Origin: Styela clava | Taxonomy: Eukaryota > Chordata > Ascidiacea > Stolidobranchia > Styelidae | Assembly (NCBI RefSeq): GCF_964204865.1 | Contig: NC_135258.1 | Coordinates: 15,491,001 to 15,555,000 of the forward strand | Reading direction: 5' to 3' | Length of the DNA stretch: 64,000 nt | Part shown: positions 13,254 to 38,473 of the stretch, in pieces | Layout: the number at the start of each line of letters is the position of its first letter | How positions within the stretch are numbered: the first letter of the stretch is position 1 | Notes under the pieces: generated by a model | What the model saw: the letters and a program-made list of their open reading frames with translations, nothing else | Told to the model about the DNA's origin: nothing | The model's database searches: none | Translations under genes and position numbers: made by a program

Positions 13254-15582
13254 AATTACACCAAATTTTTTGATCAATTTTTGAATGACGAAGGCGACTG
13301 ACTATTCGCATGAATTTCATCATTGTAGCCGAAAGCTTTACTTTTTGACTAGACTTCGATACTTACTACTCAACGTTCGCCTGTCAAATAAATGCCAATT
13401 AACATCTAAATGTGTCGCAGTTCTTAGCAGGGAAATATTTTTTTGTTATAAAACATACATCGGAGTATGCAATATACACTATTCGATCAGTTTCTAGTTT
13501 TACACATTCGACATTTGCATAGCGAAATGTGTTTTCGTTCAGCCCATTATTTATACGAAGGTTAAAATAGGAATATTCATAAATTGGGCTTTTTATTAAT
13601 ACTAAAATACATAAAAAAAATTTCAATTTTCCCTCCTAATTTGGAGTTTTACGCAAGTCCCTGCAAGAACGACTGCAGTCATTGGTTTAACATGAATCTT
13701 AGGTTTATAAAATGAGCGTATTGAAAGTATTTAATTCAGTCCCACCAACAACAATTATCGATTGCACAAACACTGATGAATATTCGTTTACGCAATTAAA
13801 AATATTTATAGGGATTTCATAGACAAAATATATATCGAACGATCTAGGTATTGTATTTATATATGTCTCACATCTGTGACATTGACAAACGCTTTGTATG
13901 GCTTTTTGTGAATAATGCTTCTTACCTACCTCAATGTCGATTTAAAATGTTAATTGCCTCAATAACATGTGCATGTTTCTACAGATAGAAGAATATACTT
14001 CTTTTACTCTTCTAATAATAAAAACGAATGAAGTGAAAAAAACGGGTGGTATTCTGCTGTACGTGTATTAGTATTACCGGAAATATATTTAGTACTTGGA
14101 GATGTAAACACGATATAATGACGACTACAATGTGCGAGAGAAAGTGAGATTTAATTTTTATCAGCTACAAAAAAAAAGATATATAGCAGCCTGCACGAAT
14201 TTAAATTGCCGGAACACCCATATTAGGTTGATTGAAATTTGAGAATTCTGACAAAACATTATTTTTAGTTATAAATCAGGTTCAGCTCAAGTTCTTTGAA
14301 TTAAGGTTTATCAATATATTTCACTTTTTGTCCAGTAGCCGATAGCCAGACGACGAAATATATATATATTTTGACCGGACAATAACAATTTGATCTCGGT
14401 GATCCGCTTGTAAGTGTAAGTTTGGAGACCGAATTTAATATGTAAGCACGTCATGGTTTGTATTGAAAAAGGAATAAGGCAGAAGCGGATTAGTATATAT
14501 CCGTATAATGCTGTACAATGGACAGAACAAGTTGTTAATTATATATCAAATCGTAGTATTTGAAATTATAAAACAGAGATGACGAAATCAGCAAATTAAA
14601 CGCTGGAAAAACTTGATTTCAGGGGATAACACTTAACACCTCATCCTGGGAATAGATGAATTAATTAAACGGTGGTAAATGACAATTCTCCTACCCATTT
14701 CAAGACAACCAGCAGCTCCAACCATTTCATATCATCCCATCCAGAAATTTAAATATTATAAGGCAGTATTGGTCCCAATTTTGATATAATAAAAATTACA
14801 AACATAATATTAATATAAATTAAAAATGATACAATTGCATGCCTGAGCAAAAAAATTAAATAGATGGAAGAATTATTAGCATTAATTATTTAATCTCATG
14901 ATTATTTATATTATTCATACTGATATGCATAGTAAGTAATGTTGCTTTTTTAATTACTGAAAAGTGCTAAAAATATTTCACATGAACCTTATCTTTAAAA
15001 ATAAGATGGTACCAGTAGTTAGTGCAAATATTACAAATACACAACTGTGCAAAACAGCTACAGACACATAAGATAAAGATATTCCGAACATAAAAATAAC
15101 TATTGATGGAAATGGAACAGTACTATTTTACCATACTATCCAGTCATTCCAAAATTCTTCTGGTAACACTACACAAGTTGCAGCTATAATTTCTTAAAAA
15201 TCCTAAATTATATTGAAATATACCTGTGCCATTAATTGGTGATTGTTGCGTTTTCCTATAGCCAAACCTTTAAAAATTGTAAAACAAATTACACACTGGA
15301 ATATATGATTGTACATTAATATCTGTTCTACTAATGTAAATGTAGCAAACAGTGCTGATAAATATAAAAAAGGCACAAACAAATATACATAAACAATAAT
15401 TGAGATTGATGTCATGGTAAATAAAATTATTTCTAAGTACTAGATAGGAGTATGAAGAATGCAAATTCAGTGAATACCAAATTATTGACAGGGAAAGAAA
15501 ATGACATATTTTAAGAACAAGAATGACTTAATCTTGTATATAGAAAATATAAGTTAACTTTTGCTGAACTGAATTCGATCTT
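13254..15582. other. Intergenic: receptor 3'UTR and unassigned AT-rich DNA
   Basis: The interval follows the receptor stop codon. A polyadenylation-type AATAAA occurs at 14017-14022, and another near 13388. Beyond that I see only AT-rich sequence with no convincing exon on either strand; small open frames at 15.2-15.5 kb lack conserved features. Confidence 0.5.
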
Positions 15583-15669
15583 TTATTCCACCTTTACAAT
15601 AAGCTTCTGTTGTGACGCATTTTCACAATCATCTTCATTTTCCTGATGAAAGCTTGTTTTCGATGCAGC
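15583..15669 (-). CDS. Possible alternative last exon of the MRH receptor gene
   Basis: On the minus strand an AG acceptor just above 15669 opens a frame of 28 residues plus stop. It contains ASKTSFHQENEDD and ends QKLIVKVE. It joins in phase to a potential GT donor inside exon 6 at 16467/16466 (just after HHCRY), replacing the usual tail. The alternative begins with SKTS, as does part of the normal tail (SSKTSEYHKEA), which supports a real alternative or ancestral tail exon. Not confirmed by transcripts. Confidence 0.45.
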   Translation of the reverse strand, partial: AASKTSFHQENEDDCENASQQKLIVKVE

Positions 15670-16162
15670 CTGTATTCAAAATGATGTCATTTTAATGGAA
15701 AGATCAGGAAAGCTTTGATACACTTACCGTATTAATTATTTGAAAGCACAAATTTTGCTGGCAACAGCATAGAAATTCTATCTATACCTACCTGTGTACA
15801 AAATGTCTTATGTGAAACTTTCAAATAAATAGCTTGCTGAATACCATAAATGTGTCAGTCAGTGACAGCAAATATACCTGATTTAGCTAAGATCTTTAAC
15901 ATTTGTTGTAATCTATGGTTGTCTCTAGGGCATGTACCTTAGAATTTTTCTACTCCTGTTTCGTCAGATCTGCCAATTATTTATTTCTGCTAATGCACAA
16001 AAATATGGAGAGTTTATTTCGATCCTTTGGAACATCTGACCAGTTTTTTGACATAATTGAATCATTTCTTTCCAATCGCGAACTATTGATATTCAGAGTT
16101 CACTAAGCATAACTGCATCCGTCACTAGCATAATGGTCTAATTTTTGTTGCACAACTTTTTA

Positions 16163-16290
16163 GGGTTAGGATAGGATAAATTTTCACATCTATTCCGGGA
16201 AGAAAAGCCGATAATATAAGCTTAATCAGATGTAGCCCATGGCCTCTCATCCAGTTAATAGTCCATGTCAGGTAGTTAAATAGTTGCATG
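16163..16290 (-). repeat. Diverged fragment of the tRNA-derived SINE family
   Basis: The stretch with gataggataaattttcac, agaaaagccgataa and catggcctctcatccagtta matches the tail half of the SINE at 58.1-58.4 kb in the same orientation. The tRNA-like head is missing. Confidence 0.6.
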
Positions 16291-16364
16291 GGCTATTACA
16301 GACATTATTTGAAAAAGCGAGGAATTGTCTGCAATTCTTTCAGCCATCAAAAACAGTCAAAGTT

Positions 16365-18761
16365 CTATAATATTTTTCGAATACATGCCTTTTCAAACCT
16401 TGCTTCTTTATGATATTCACTTGTTTTTGAAGATCCAGATTCAATGCTGTCATCTCGTTCTTTTACATATCTACAATGATGCTGTGTATTCTGCTGGCTC
16501 ATATGATTATTTCCCCGGCAAATACGTTTGAAACGACCGAAAACAATGATACAGGATGCGATTAGGACAATCAGCAAAATGTCATGCAATAGCAAAGCTA
16601 CCATGGATGTACCAACATCTGACCATGGATATTTAGCTTGTTGTGGAGTATCTGAAACAACAAGAGGTAACCATGGTAGAAAAAGGGAAGAAAAGATCTC
16701 ATTAGAAATTACAAGGAAGCAATTCATAAATATACTGACATTAAGGTTCCACACATAGGTTTAGGAAGTGTGAAAAAAATTACATATGAAATTCATATTC
16801 AAATCCATGTGAAATACAACCCCTATTGAAATTGATACCGACATAATAAAAAGAGTACCTGGAATAACTCTTTTCCCACCATATGTATTTTCCCAGTATC
16901 CACTCATATTCTTGGCAACATTTTCATAAAGTCCATAATTATCACAATATCCTGGACAAGCACATGGACTACTAAGCATCATATCCTGAAATGAAGAAAA
17001 CATCAAATTAATCAGCAAGTTGAGAACTTCGAAATTAAAAAAAATCATCATTAAATAGCTGAGTCAGACTGGGATGAGAGGAGGCATAAAAAAGTCTTCA
17101 AACAATTGTCACAACCCATAATACAAAGTAAAACACCAAGATAATTTTTGTCTGTCCTAGTTCTATATGCCTACTTAAAAAAATTCTAACTCACATATTC
17201 TGTTATTTTTATTTCTCCAATAAACTCTAGTCTATCGAATCTTGTTTCACGATCACATTCCAATATAATTCGAGATGATCTGAATTGGGTTATTTTGAAA
17301 TGGTAAGAATAAACTCATGCATAAGTGATCTATTCGGCAAGTTAACATGTAAAATATTACACTATTGAAAAAAATGATAATAAATACTTTGTTAAATTTT
17401 CATCCAATCTCCCTTTTTGAAAAATCAACATCCCCCAATCTTAACATTCAATCAAATAAATCAAAGTGCCTATTTAGATATATATATATATATATATATA
17501 ATGTATAGGTGAGATAAAGGCAAAGTTGTATAAATCATCTGTGCCTTACATTCTTTGCATTTGGTAAATATTATTCTTGGGAATATACTCAACAATTTCA
17601 GTATTTTTGCTACCTTTTCCCATCTTTCGCTGAATATATTATCATAACTTTGCCATCATCTGTAACATTATATCCGGCAGATGATTGAATACCCAGGTCA
17701 TACGCTGATCCTGATGTGCTCGCTTGTCCCACCTGATATGGAAAATATTGTTGTTGTGGAATGATATAGTAAAAAACTTCAATATATTCATAGCGTATAT
17801 TTATTCCACAAGTGTTGGTGAAAAGGTGTGGGAATGAACAAAATTATGATTATTACTTCATTTTAGCAACTACTTTGGCTTGTAAAGATTTATGACTTGT
17901 ATCTAATCTTCTACTGTCATTGGTTCTAAAAACTATAAGGTTACCTGCGACTCCTATACTACTGATTTTTTACCTTCGGGTGGGTGCTCGAGGCCCGATA
18001 TACTAAAAATCAGTTAACTTACGGCAAGATCAGAATTTATTCCCAGTGAATATCCCAAACAGGGATTATATTTGTACATCCACCCATCGCCACCACTCAA
18101 TGTCCACTTTGGAAGATTTCCGGGATGAGCTAACGATCGTAAATTGATTATCCCAGAACCATCATCCATTTCACATCTGAAACAAAAATATCCCATACTA
18201 CAATGGTGTCTAGAGTAGAGGGGGGCCATAGGGGCATCCACCCCAGACAGCATCTTATAGGGGTGAGTTTGTTGCTTAGTTTGATGATTTAAGTAATAAT
18301 AATACAAATATTTGACTCTCACTTGACCTTTAATTTATTTATTTTAATGTATAACAACATCTATAATTTGTTTATCCCCCAAATTTTAAGTAGGGAGAAT
18401 CATTATCAGAAATCCGCCCCAGGCAGCTGAAAAGTTTTACATACCCCTGACTACAATAGCAATCGAAATATGTTGGTATCAGAGCCTGCGATTTGTAAAT
18501 GCTTTGTTCATGAACGAAAGTGGTAACCAGCTCTTTTGATTATCGAAATATGGTATGGTATTTACTGGAAAAGGTTGCGCGCCTCATTGATCCTTACCGT
18601 CTTCGTTGTAGTAAAATGACGATACAAATAAAAGAAAATCATGAGTGCATAGAGACTTACTTGCATGAATTTATTTTTTTACAGAATTTTCCATAACTAG
18701 TGATCACCATCAATGTAAACGCAAAAAGATGTAACAACAAATAGGAGGATGTGGTCTTCAT
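16365..18761 (-). CDS. MRH-domain type I membrane protein (CD-mannose-6-phosphate-receptor-like)
   Basis: Six exons on the minus strand: 18761-18661, 18176-18023, 17732-17614, 17279-17195, 16985-16859, 16651-16365; 290 residues, close to the 277 of vertebrate cation-dependent M6P receptor. Exon 1 is a signal peptide (MKTTSSYLLLHLFAFTLMVI). Exons 2-5 are the luminal MRH lectin fold: CKCEMDDGSG, then GWMYKYNPC, VGQAS, ILECDRETRF, FIGEIKITEY and SSPCACPGYC. Candidate counterparts of the four sugar-binding residues Gln, Arg, Glu and Tyr are all present in order. Exon 6 gives the helix (LLLHDILLIVLIASCIIVF) and a charged tail. The expected role is cargo-glycoprotein sorting in Golgi/endosomes, inferred from the family. 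An Atg27-like protein is the main alternative. Confidence 0.8.
17478..17502. repeat. (AT)n microsatellite
   Basis: Uninterrupted alternating at/ta run inside intron 3 of the MRH gene. Confidence 0.9.
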
Positions 18762-19419
18762 AATCACGCTTCCGGACTAAACCCCCGCTTAGCACTCTCG
18801 CTCATTGATAATGAATGTTATTTCATTTCGACCTCTGCATTCTTTGCATACAATCGTGTTGCAGCAAACGAAACGTGTTTTCAATAATCCGTTCGATTTA
18901 CGTTAAATTTCATTTGTCGTTATTAACTTGATTAAAAATATGTATTTAGACACGATGCTCCCAACTTGATTATTCCACCCCCCCCCCCCTTTTTCTGTTA
19001 CATTCCCGAGAGGGTGCCCAAGTGGAATAAATGTTTACACTTTCGCCGTTCCATGTTTGTTTTATTTCCGTTGTGGGCCGGTGCCTTACATGGGCTGAAG
19101 ACGCTGTAACAGATGAATTTAATCCCTTTACTCATTTGTTATACCGTAAGATACTTGTCATATTTGCAACAATCGAAACCATACCAAGATTCTAAGTAAA
19201 ACTAGCTAGAATCGGAGACAGTTGCGCCAACTTTTTATGTTATCCCATGTGCCGGTACTGATGTACAGATGTATCTGAATTTCTTTCACAATTTGCACTG
19301 CAGCAATAAATCAAATTATATACAGTTACAAAAACTAAGCCGTGGATCTGAACTATCGATGACGCTTGATATTTAATACATGTGATCATATTACAGTATT
19401 ACTATTACGAACTCTGATA
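18762..19419. promoter_or_regulatory. Candidate bidirectional promoter
   Basis: The MRH gene starts leftward at 18761 and the RWDD2-like gene rightward at 19420, so 658 bases must hold both 5'UTRs and promoters unless upstream exons exist. It contains a poly-C run near 18980-18991 next to T-rich sequence. I see no clear TATA box at a convincing distance. Assignment rests on the head-to-head arrangement. Confidence 0.45.
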
Positions 19420-22400
19420 ATGAGCACGCGATTGGAAAATGTCGAACTGCAACTTTCCGAAGTTGAAATGCTGCAGAGTATGTTTCCAGGGAAGGATGAA
19501 GTTGTGTTTGATGATGAAGTAGTTATAGATCAAATGAAAAATTACCTCGGAAATGATGGTGATGACCCAAACAAAACCCTAAAATTCACTCTGAAATATG
19601 AATTGAAGGACGCGATCAGCTGTATTTTAAGGGTGGAATTCATGCTTCCTGTAAATTACCCTTCAGAGGAGAATATATCCGTTCAAGTTAGGTAGGAATT
19701 TTTTAAGATATCTCTAGTCTATGTCTGTGAAATCTGCAACTGTTATCGGCAATTGTCAACATTCAGACTTTTTATTTTTAAATTGGAATTTGTTTTTTAA
19801 ACTTGAAAAATTCTTCAATATCATTGAATAATTTACTACTCCGTTTGTGACTTTATTTTCATCTTTTTTTGTACCTAGATGCCAGAAAATGTCCAAATTA
19901 CAATACAAAGATATTAACGAAGAAATGAAAAAACTTATTGATGAAATTGGTGTGGGTGATTTATGTATATTTCAAGTGAGTCAACTAAATTTGTATAGTT
20001 AAGATAAAAGAGTTGTGAAGACCCTAATACAGTAATATGCTAAGAGCTATATATATATTCACTTGGATGATAGAAATGCCAATAGATGCCGTTTAATATG
20101 AACAAATTGAAATCAATTCTGCCATGAAAACAGATATTTTGGCGGGAAATTATGAAAATATTGAGGTTAAAAAAGATTTAGCAGCCGGTTTGGATATTGA
20201 CAATAAATGAAATGAATAAGAACAAGCATCTAAATATGTGAAACAACAAATACTTATTTGGGGGATGAGAGCAAAAAATCCAAATAAACTAGGTTAATTA
20301 TAATATATATTAAAAAGCTAGCAGGAGCCACATTTCATCAATGGTATTGTTTTTGCAAACTTACTTGTTTGAGATCTATCATATTTATGACATTATTAAG
20401 GTCAGTTTGTTCAATTGTTTTTGCACTTTGTATAATTGATATGACTAGATCCCGGTTGTGCACTATCTATAATACTAAATCTGGTAGCAGCATTTAATTG
20501 CATCATACTCTCAAGCCCTCACCTAATTGAACTTTATTTTTCAAGATTATAGAATGGCTGAATGAAAATACTGAAAACTATATTACACGAGAAAGCAATC
20601 AATCTAAAGAAGCTGGTGTGGAAACAAATCAATCAGATAATGTTTGCCAACAATTTTCGCGATATTGGATTTATAGTCATCACATATACAGTAAAACAAA
20701 AAGGAAAAACATATTAGAATGGTCAAAAGAACTTCAACTAACTGGATTCAGTATGCCAGGAAAACCTGGTATTGTGTGTGTAGAAGGACCAATGAATAAT
20801 TGTGAAGAATTTTGGCAGAGGTAATAAAATTTCATGTTATCTCATTTGATTTGGACATAAATTGTTGGCAAATTGATCCAATGTTAAATCCTATATAGTG
20901 GTTTCCAACCTATTATGGCTCGTGGCCCCCTCCCGAATGATTTCATCACTCATGTCCCCCCTGTTTATCATTCCAGTGGTATTTAGGTTATTTTGATTGG
21001 TAGATTTCAAATCCCATTATGTTTCACAAAGTGAAAACACCCTTGCGAAAAAACTTCTCAAGCAATAAAAATAGGAAGAACGCGGAGTAAAATCAGCATC
21101 GCATAGCCTGGTGGCTTCTCACCAACTGCTCTATGGAGGCCCCGGTTGGGAACCGCTGCTATTGGGCTGATTTGTATTTATTTTTCTAATTTGTTCAATA
21201 CCCACACCATCAACTCTATGCTGCTTGGGCTGGTATTCTAGCAGAAACGAGATTCATTAGGCCATCTTGTCTCCCCCTCCTAATAGTATAAATATGATAT
21301 CCTGCTTAAAAATGAATGCTTTAAATTTCTCCTCTGTAGCAAATATCCCCAAACAAACATTGTCTGTTAGCAAAAGGAGTGAACTTCAAATATCAGCCTA
21401 AATGAAAAATATGAATTTCAGCATATGCCACTTTATATTAGGAGAGATTACTGAAGTAAAGAATATTTTAGTGAGAATGATATTTATTTCATCAGGATAA
21501 GGAGGTTAAACTGGAAGCATATTGAAGTGCGACGCAGAGAGGATGGCGATGAGATGAATAGTTGCAACAGAAAGTTCAAGGAAATGATGGAAGTCAGTTT
21601 TGAAGTTCATGGAAACAGAGGAAATCATATGAATATGGGGGCATTGTTTCAGTATATTAATGATCATGGCTGTGGAAATGCATTTGTTCATTTATTTGGA
21701 GTAGAAGGAAGGTTGCCAGAAAAGTGAAAGGTAATTAAAGTTCATTTTAGCATATGGAGATTAAACTAAGTCCAGCTACACTTCCAACTTGAGTTCTTCA
21801 TCATATTCATCCAGCACAATAATATAGGTTAGGATTTTCTGTATTTTGCCTGGAGAGGGGAGAAGATAAGATGCTTATTGCCATTCATATGGCAAACCAT
21901 GGTTACCAGGTATTTGAATAGTCAAGTTATTTATTTTTAGTGAGTTCAACAATTCTCTTGCATATGAATTTTCCCATCACATTTGACGGAAAGCATTTTT
22001 TAAAGTTAATGTAGAACGATCCCCCTATGTTATAATATTACTGTGCTATTTGGCATGGAAAAATTTGCAAAATCTTTGCCAAACAATAAACATGGAACAA
22101 CTGTGTTAATATTGATAGTATGTGAAGGTTGATAGAATATACTTGATTCTAAATGTTGCCAAGAGTGGGGTAAAGGTGAAAAAGTGAATATGTTTCTTTC
22201 TTACAGAATGAAACGACAAACTTGGAAGAGGTTAAGTCTGGCACATAAAGAAGATGGGGTGTTAAGTATTGACTCTGCATCTTCTAGCTTTCAGAGGAAG
22301 TTTCCAGATGTTGTTGCGGAGAAAGACTTTGGGGTTCATGGTGGCAGAGATTATCACATGGATCTTGGACAATTTGCTGCTTTTCTTAAGAAACATGACA

Positions 22401-22453
22401 GTCATGAGATTTTTTCTCTTTTATTTGGTGTTGAGGGCAAAGAAAAGACCTAA
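19420..22453 (+). CDS. RWDD2: RWD domain-containing protein 2-like (RWD + DUF1115)
   Basis: Exons 19420-19691, 19879-19975 and 20546-20820, then one of two last exons: 21496-21727 (291 aa in total) or 22207-22453 (296 aa). Human RWDD2A is 292 aa. The N-terminus is an RWD domain (ELQLSEVEMLQSMFPG; LPVNYPSEE), the fold of RING- and UBC-associated proteins. The C-terminus is DUF1115: YWIYSHHIYSKTKR, GKPGIVCVEGP, CEEFW, then FEVHGNRGNHMNMG or FGVHGGRDYHMDLG. Both last exons accept the same phase-2 donor at 20820 and both end HLFGVEG- or LLFGVEG-like before a stop. The start at MSTRLENVELQ was preferred over the in-frame upstream ATG at 19366 because homology begins there. Molecular function is not established for this family. 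Confidence 0.85.
20896..21158. mobile_element. Short hAT-like MITE in intron 3 of the RWDD2-like gene
   Basis: The left end tagtggtttccaacc and right end ggttgggaaccgctg are imperfect inverted repeats of hAT type. I could not find a clean 8-bp target duplication, so it is old or the ends are slightly misplaced. Confidence 0.55.
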
Positions 22454-25122
22454 TTTCCTAGATTGGTTTTAACAGAAAAAATTTGTGAACCACACGGCCA
22501 TCATTCTCAAATCTCATCAATAACGTTACCCATATGTAATTGTGGACTTGATATCATGATCTGTAATCATATTGGATTTTATTCAAGATTTATCATTTTA
22601 GCTAGCCTGTAGCCGCATTTCTGTGCAATAGCTGATATAATAAAGTATGTTACTTTATATTTGATAATAAACTGCTTATAGTAAGTCAAGACTGGTGTTT
22701 TCAACTGTAGATGCAGAATATTGATGGCGATGTTGGTAAAATAATTCAGTGACTGCAACTTAGACGGAGCTTTCTTAGCCTTCGAACCCGATTTCAATCT
22801 GCACTCGTTCCAACTCATGAAAATTAGTAATCTGGCCAACAGTGATGTATATCTGTGTGTATCACCAAAGTTGGGTTTATTTTTGTCAATCTTCTGTCAA
22901 AGCCATGTCCAAGAATCTACAACACTGACCTGTGATAGCAACTATAATCTTGGTCCATGGTCGTTTCTACGAGAATTGCCTTCGGTCGGCAGGGATAATC
23001 TAAATTCGCGGAGATTTCATCAGGCGTAAAGCATTTCCACAGCTAGCTGGACCTGATCTGACAATAATCACACATTTGTGGAAATTAAAACCACCCTGAC
23101 CGCATACTTATACTAGGCTTGATAATTCCAATTCTCTGCAATAAAACCAACTCTGTTCGCAATTTTGCATAAATTTATTTTACGAAAATGTGTTTGTGAT
23201 GAATAAACAACAAATAAATGGGACAACACGACAGCGATAACAACATACAAATACGTTCCTGAATTTCATATGTAAGTACATCTAGAAAATATACATAGTG
23301 TGCCACATCACAAAACTCAATATCAATAGTATAGAGTTGATACAAGAATAAAAAATTTATGCCGATATTGTACAGGGAAAACGCGTTGTGTGATTCGAAA
23401 ACAAGTATGCAGAATCCAAGCTACGTAAATAGCTTCTAAATATGTCTCGGACTTGCTGATAAAACAACTTTGTCGACCAAGTTCTCAAATCCATGATAAT
23501 TTGAGTTGTTAGACAGGTGTAACTCCTTCACTGATTATCATTCTCGGGGTAAGCCATTCAAACTGACTAGTGAAGGATTCTATCTTCTTCCCCAGCCCCA
23601 GATGTGTTAAACAGCATTAAAACTGTTCAATAAATAGCAATTGGAATGACAAAAAGCAAAATAAATAGTATATACAAATAACAGGCATACGGGGGAACTT
23701 GACCACTGAACAACAGAACAGGCACTATTACTATAATGAAGGCAAATTAGGCATTGTGAACTTAAATCCATGTATAAATTCATATACAAATTACCTTGTA
23801 AATACATCTTTGAGATATAATCTTGAATGGGGAGTTTAATATAGAATATTAATACCGAGATAATAATAGGAAAGAACTACATAATTTCAAAAAAAAAAAT
23901 GCCTATGAAATCTTTCATACGTGAAAAAGGGGGGTTTCCTTTGGAAAAGAAAATAAATGCATTCAAATTTTTCCCTTTCCTTATATTTTAACACATTACA
24001 TGTTGATATTATTCGTGTCAAACTTTGAAATTCATCCTATATTCTGAAAAAATATGGTATTTACCATATTTAAAATGACACATAAATACAAAAATCATGG
24101 AAAAGAACTAAAATATAAATGTATCAACAGGAAAGAATAAAAAATTTATCAAACATATTGTGCAACTTAAAGTCAATCATTGTAGATACAAATAACTATA
24201 ATCCACATCTTCTACCTGCTACAAGCCAAAATTTTGTATCACCAGGACATAACATTAGCAGCTTCAACTAGTAACATTTGCCGCATGAAATAGTTGTTTT
24301 AAACGACTTCATATAATCAAAATTGCTGCATTACTATTAAATATCTGTATTTCTATTTCAGTAAAGCAATCATGACTCGTGTAAAGAGTAAAATTTGGTT
24401 TTGTGGATGAAGAAATCCACCGTGAATATTTGACATCTATATTGATTGCAAGCCAGTAAGTATCCTAGAATAGAAACTATTCTACTAACTGGTTATTTCA
24501 ACTAGCTACACATTTATTTTTCGTAACAAAATTTATAATATTAAACAAATACAAATAATACTAATCTTTTGCAATGCAATTTTAATTCACTACATTTTAT
24601 ATAATCAAGATTTGGCTGCGCAAGTTTTTCAATTTCAGTGATGAGCAATGAATTCATTTCACCAAATTTAATAAAACTTTCGGTTTACTTTACAACATTC
24701 CAGCTACTAATTGAAGCAAAATGTGCTTGCTCAAAGTTGATAAATTTATATTAAAAATTCAATCATACTAGATATATTTTGATTAATAGGTGTAGTGTGG
24801 GCATGACTCGGTATATTCCTGGGGATTTACCTGTGCAAGGCAAAATACCAACTTCAAAACAACGCAAAATTTATCTTAGGTTGCGAAGTACGGTGACCAC
24901 AATACAAAGACACATCAAGACAAACATACAAGTATATGTAAGTATATTTGACTTGTTCTGATCAATCCAAGTTGCTGCTTACTAGATAGAATTTAATCCT
25001 TGCGAACTCAGCAAATTATGAAAGCAGTTGCCCTTGAAATAGTAGTAGTGTAGTATTCTTATATACCAATTACGTGATAGAAGCAGTGTTTCAAGTGTAT
25101 CCTATGATAGATAAAAATCAAT
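22454..25122. other. Convergent intergenic region
   Basis: Lies between the 3' ends of the RWDD2-like and BRPF genes, so it holds both 3'UTRs. It is AT-rich with no confident gene. One minus-strand stretch at 22935-23050 has coding character and is described under findings. No known repeat family was recognised. Confidence 0.5.
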
Positions 25123-38473
<13,351 letters not shown>

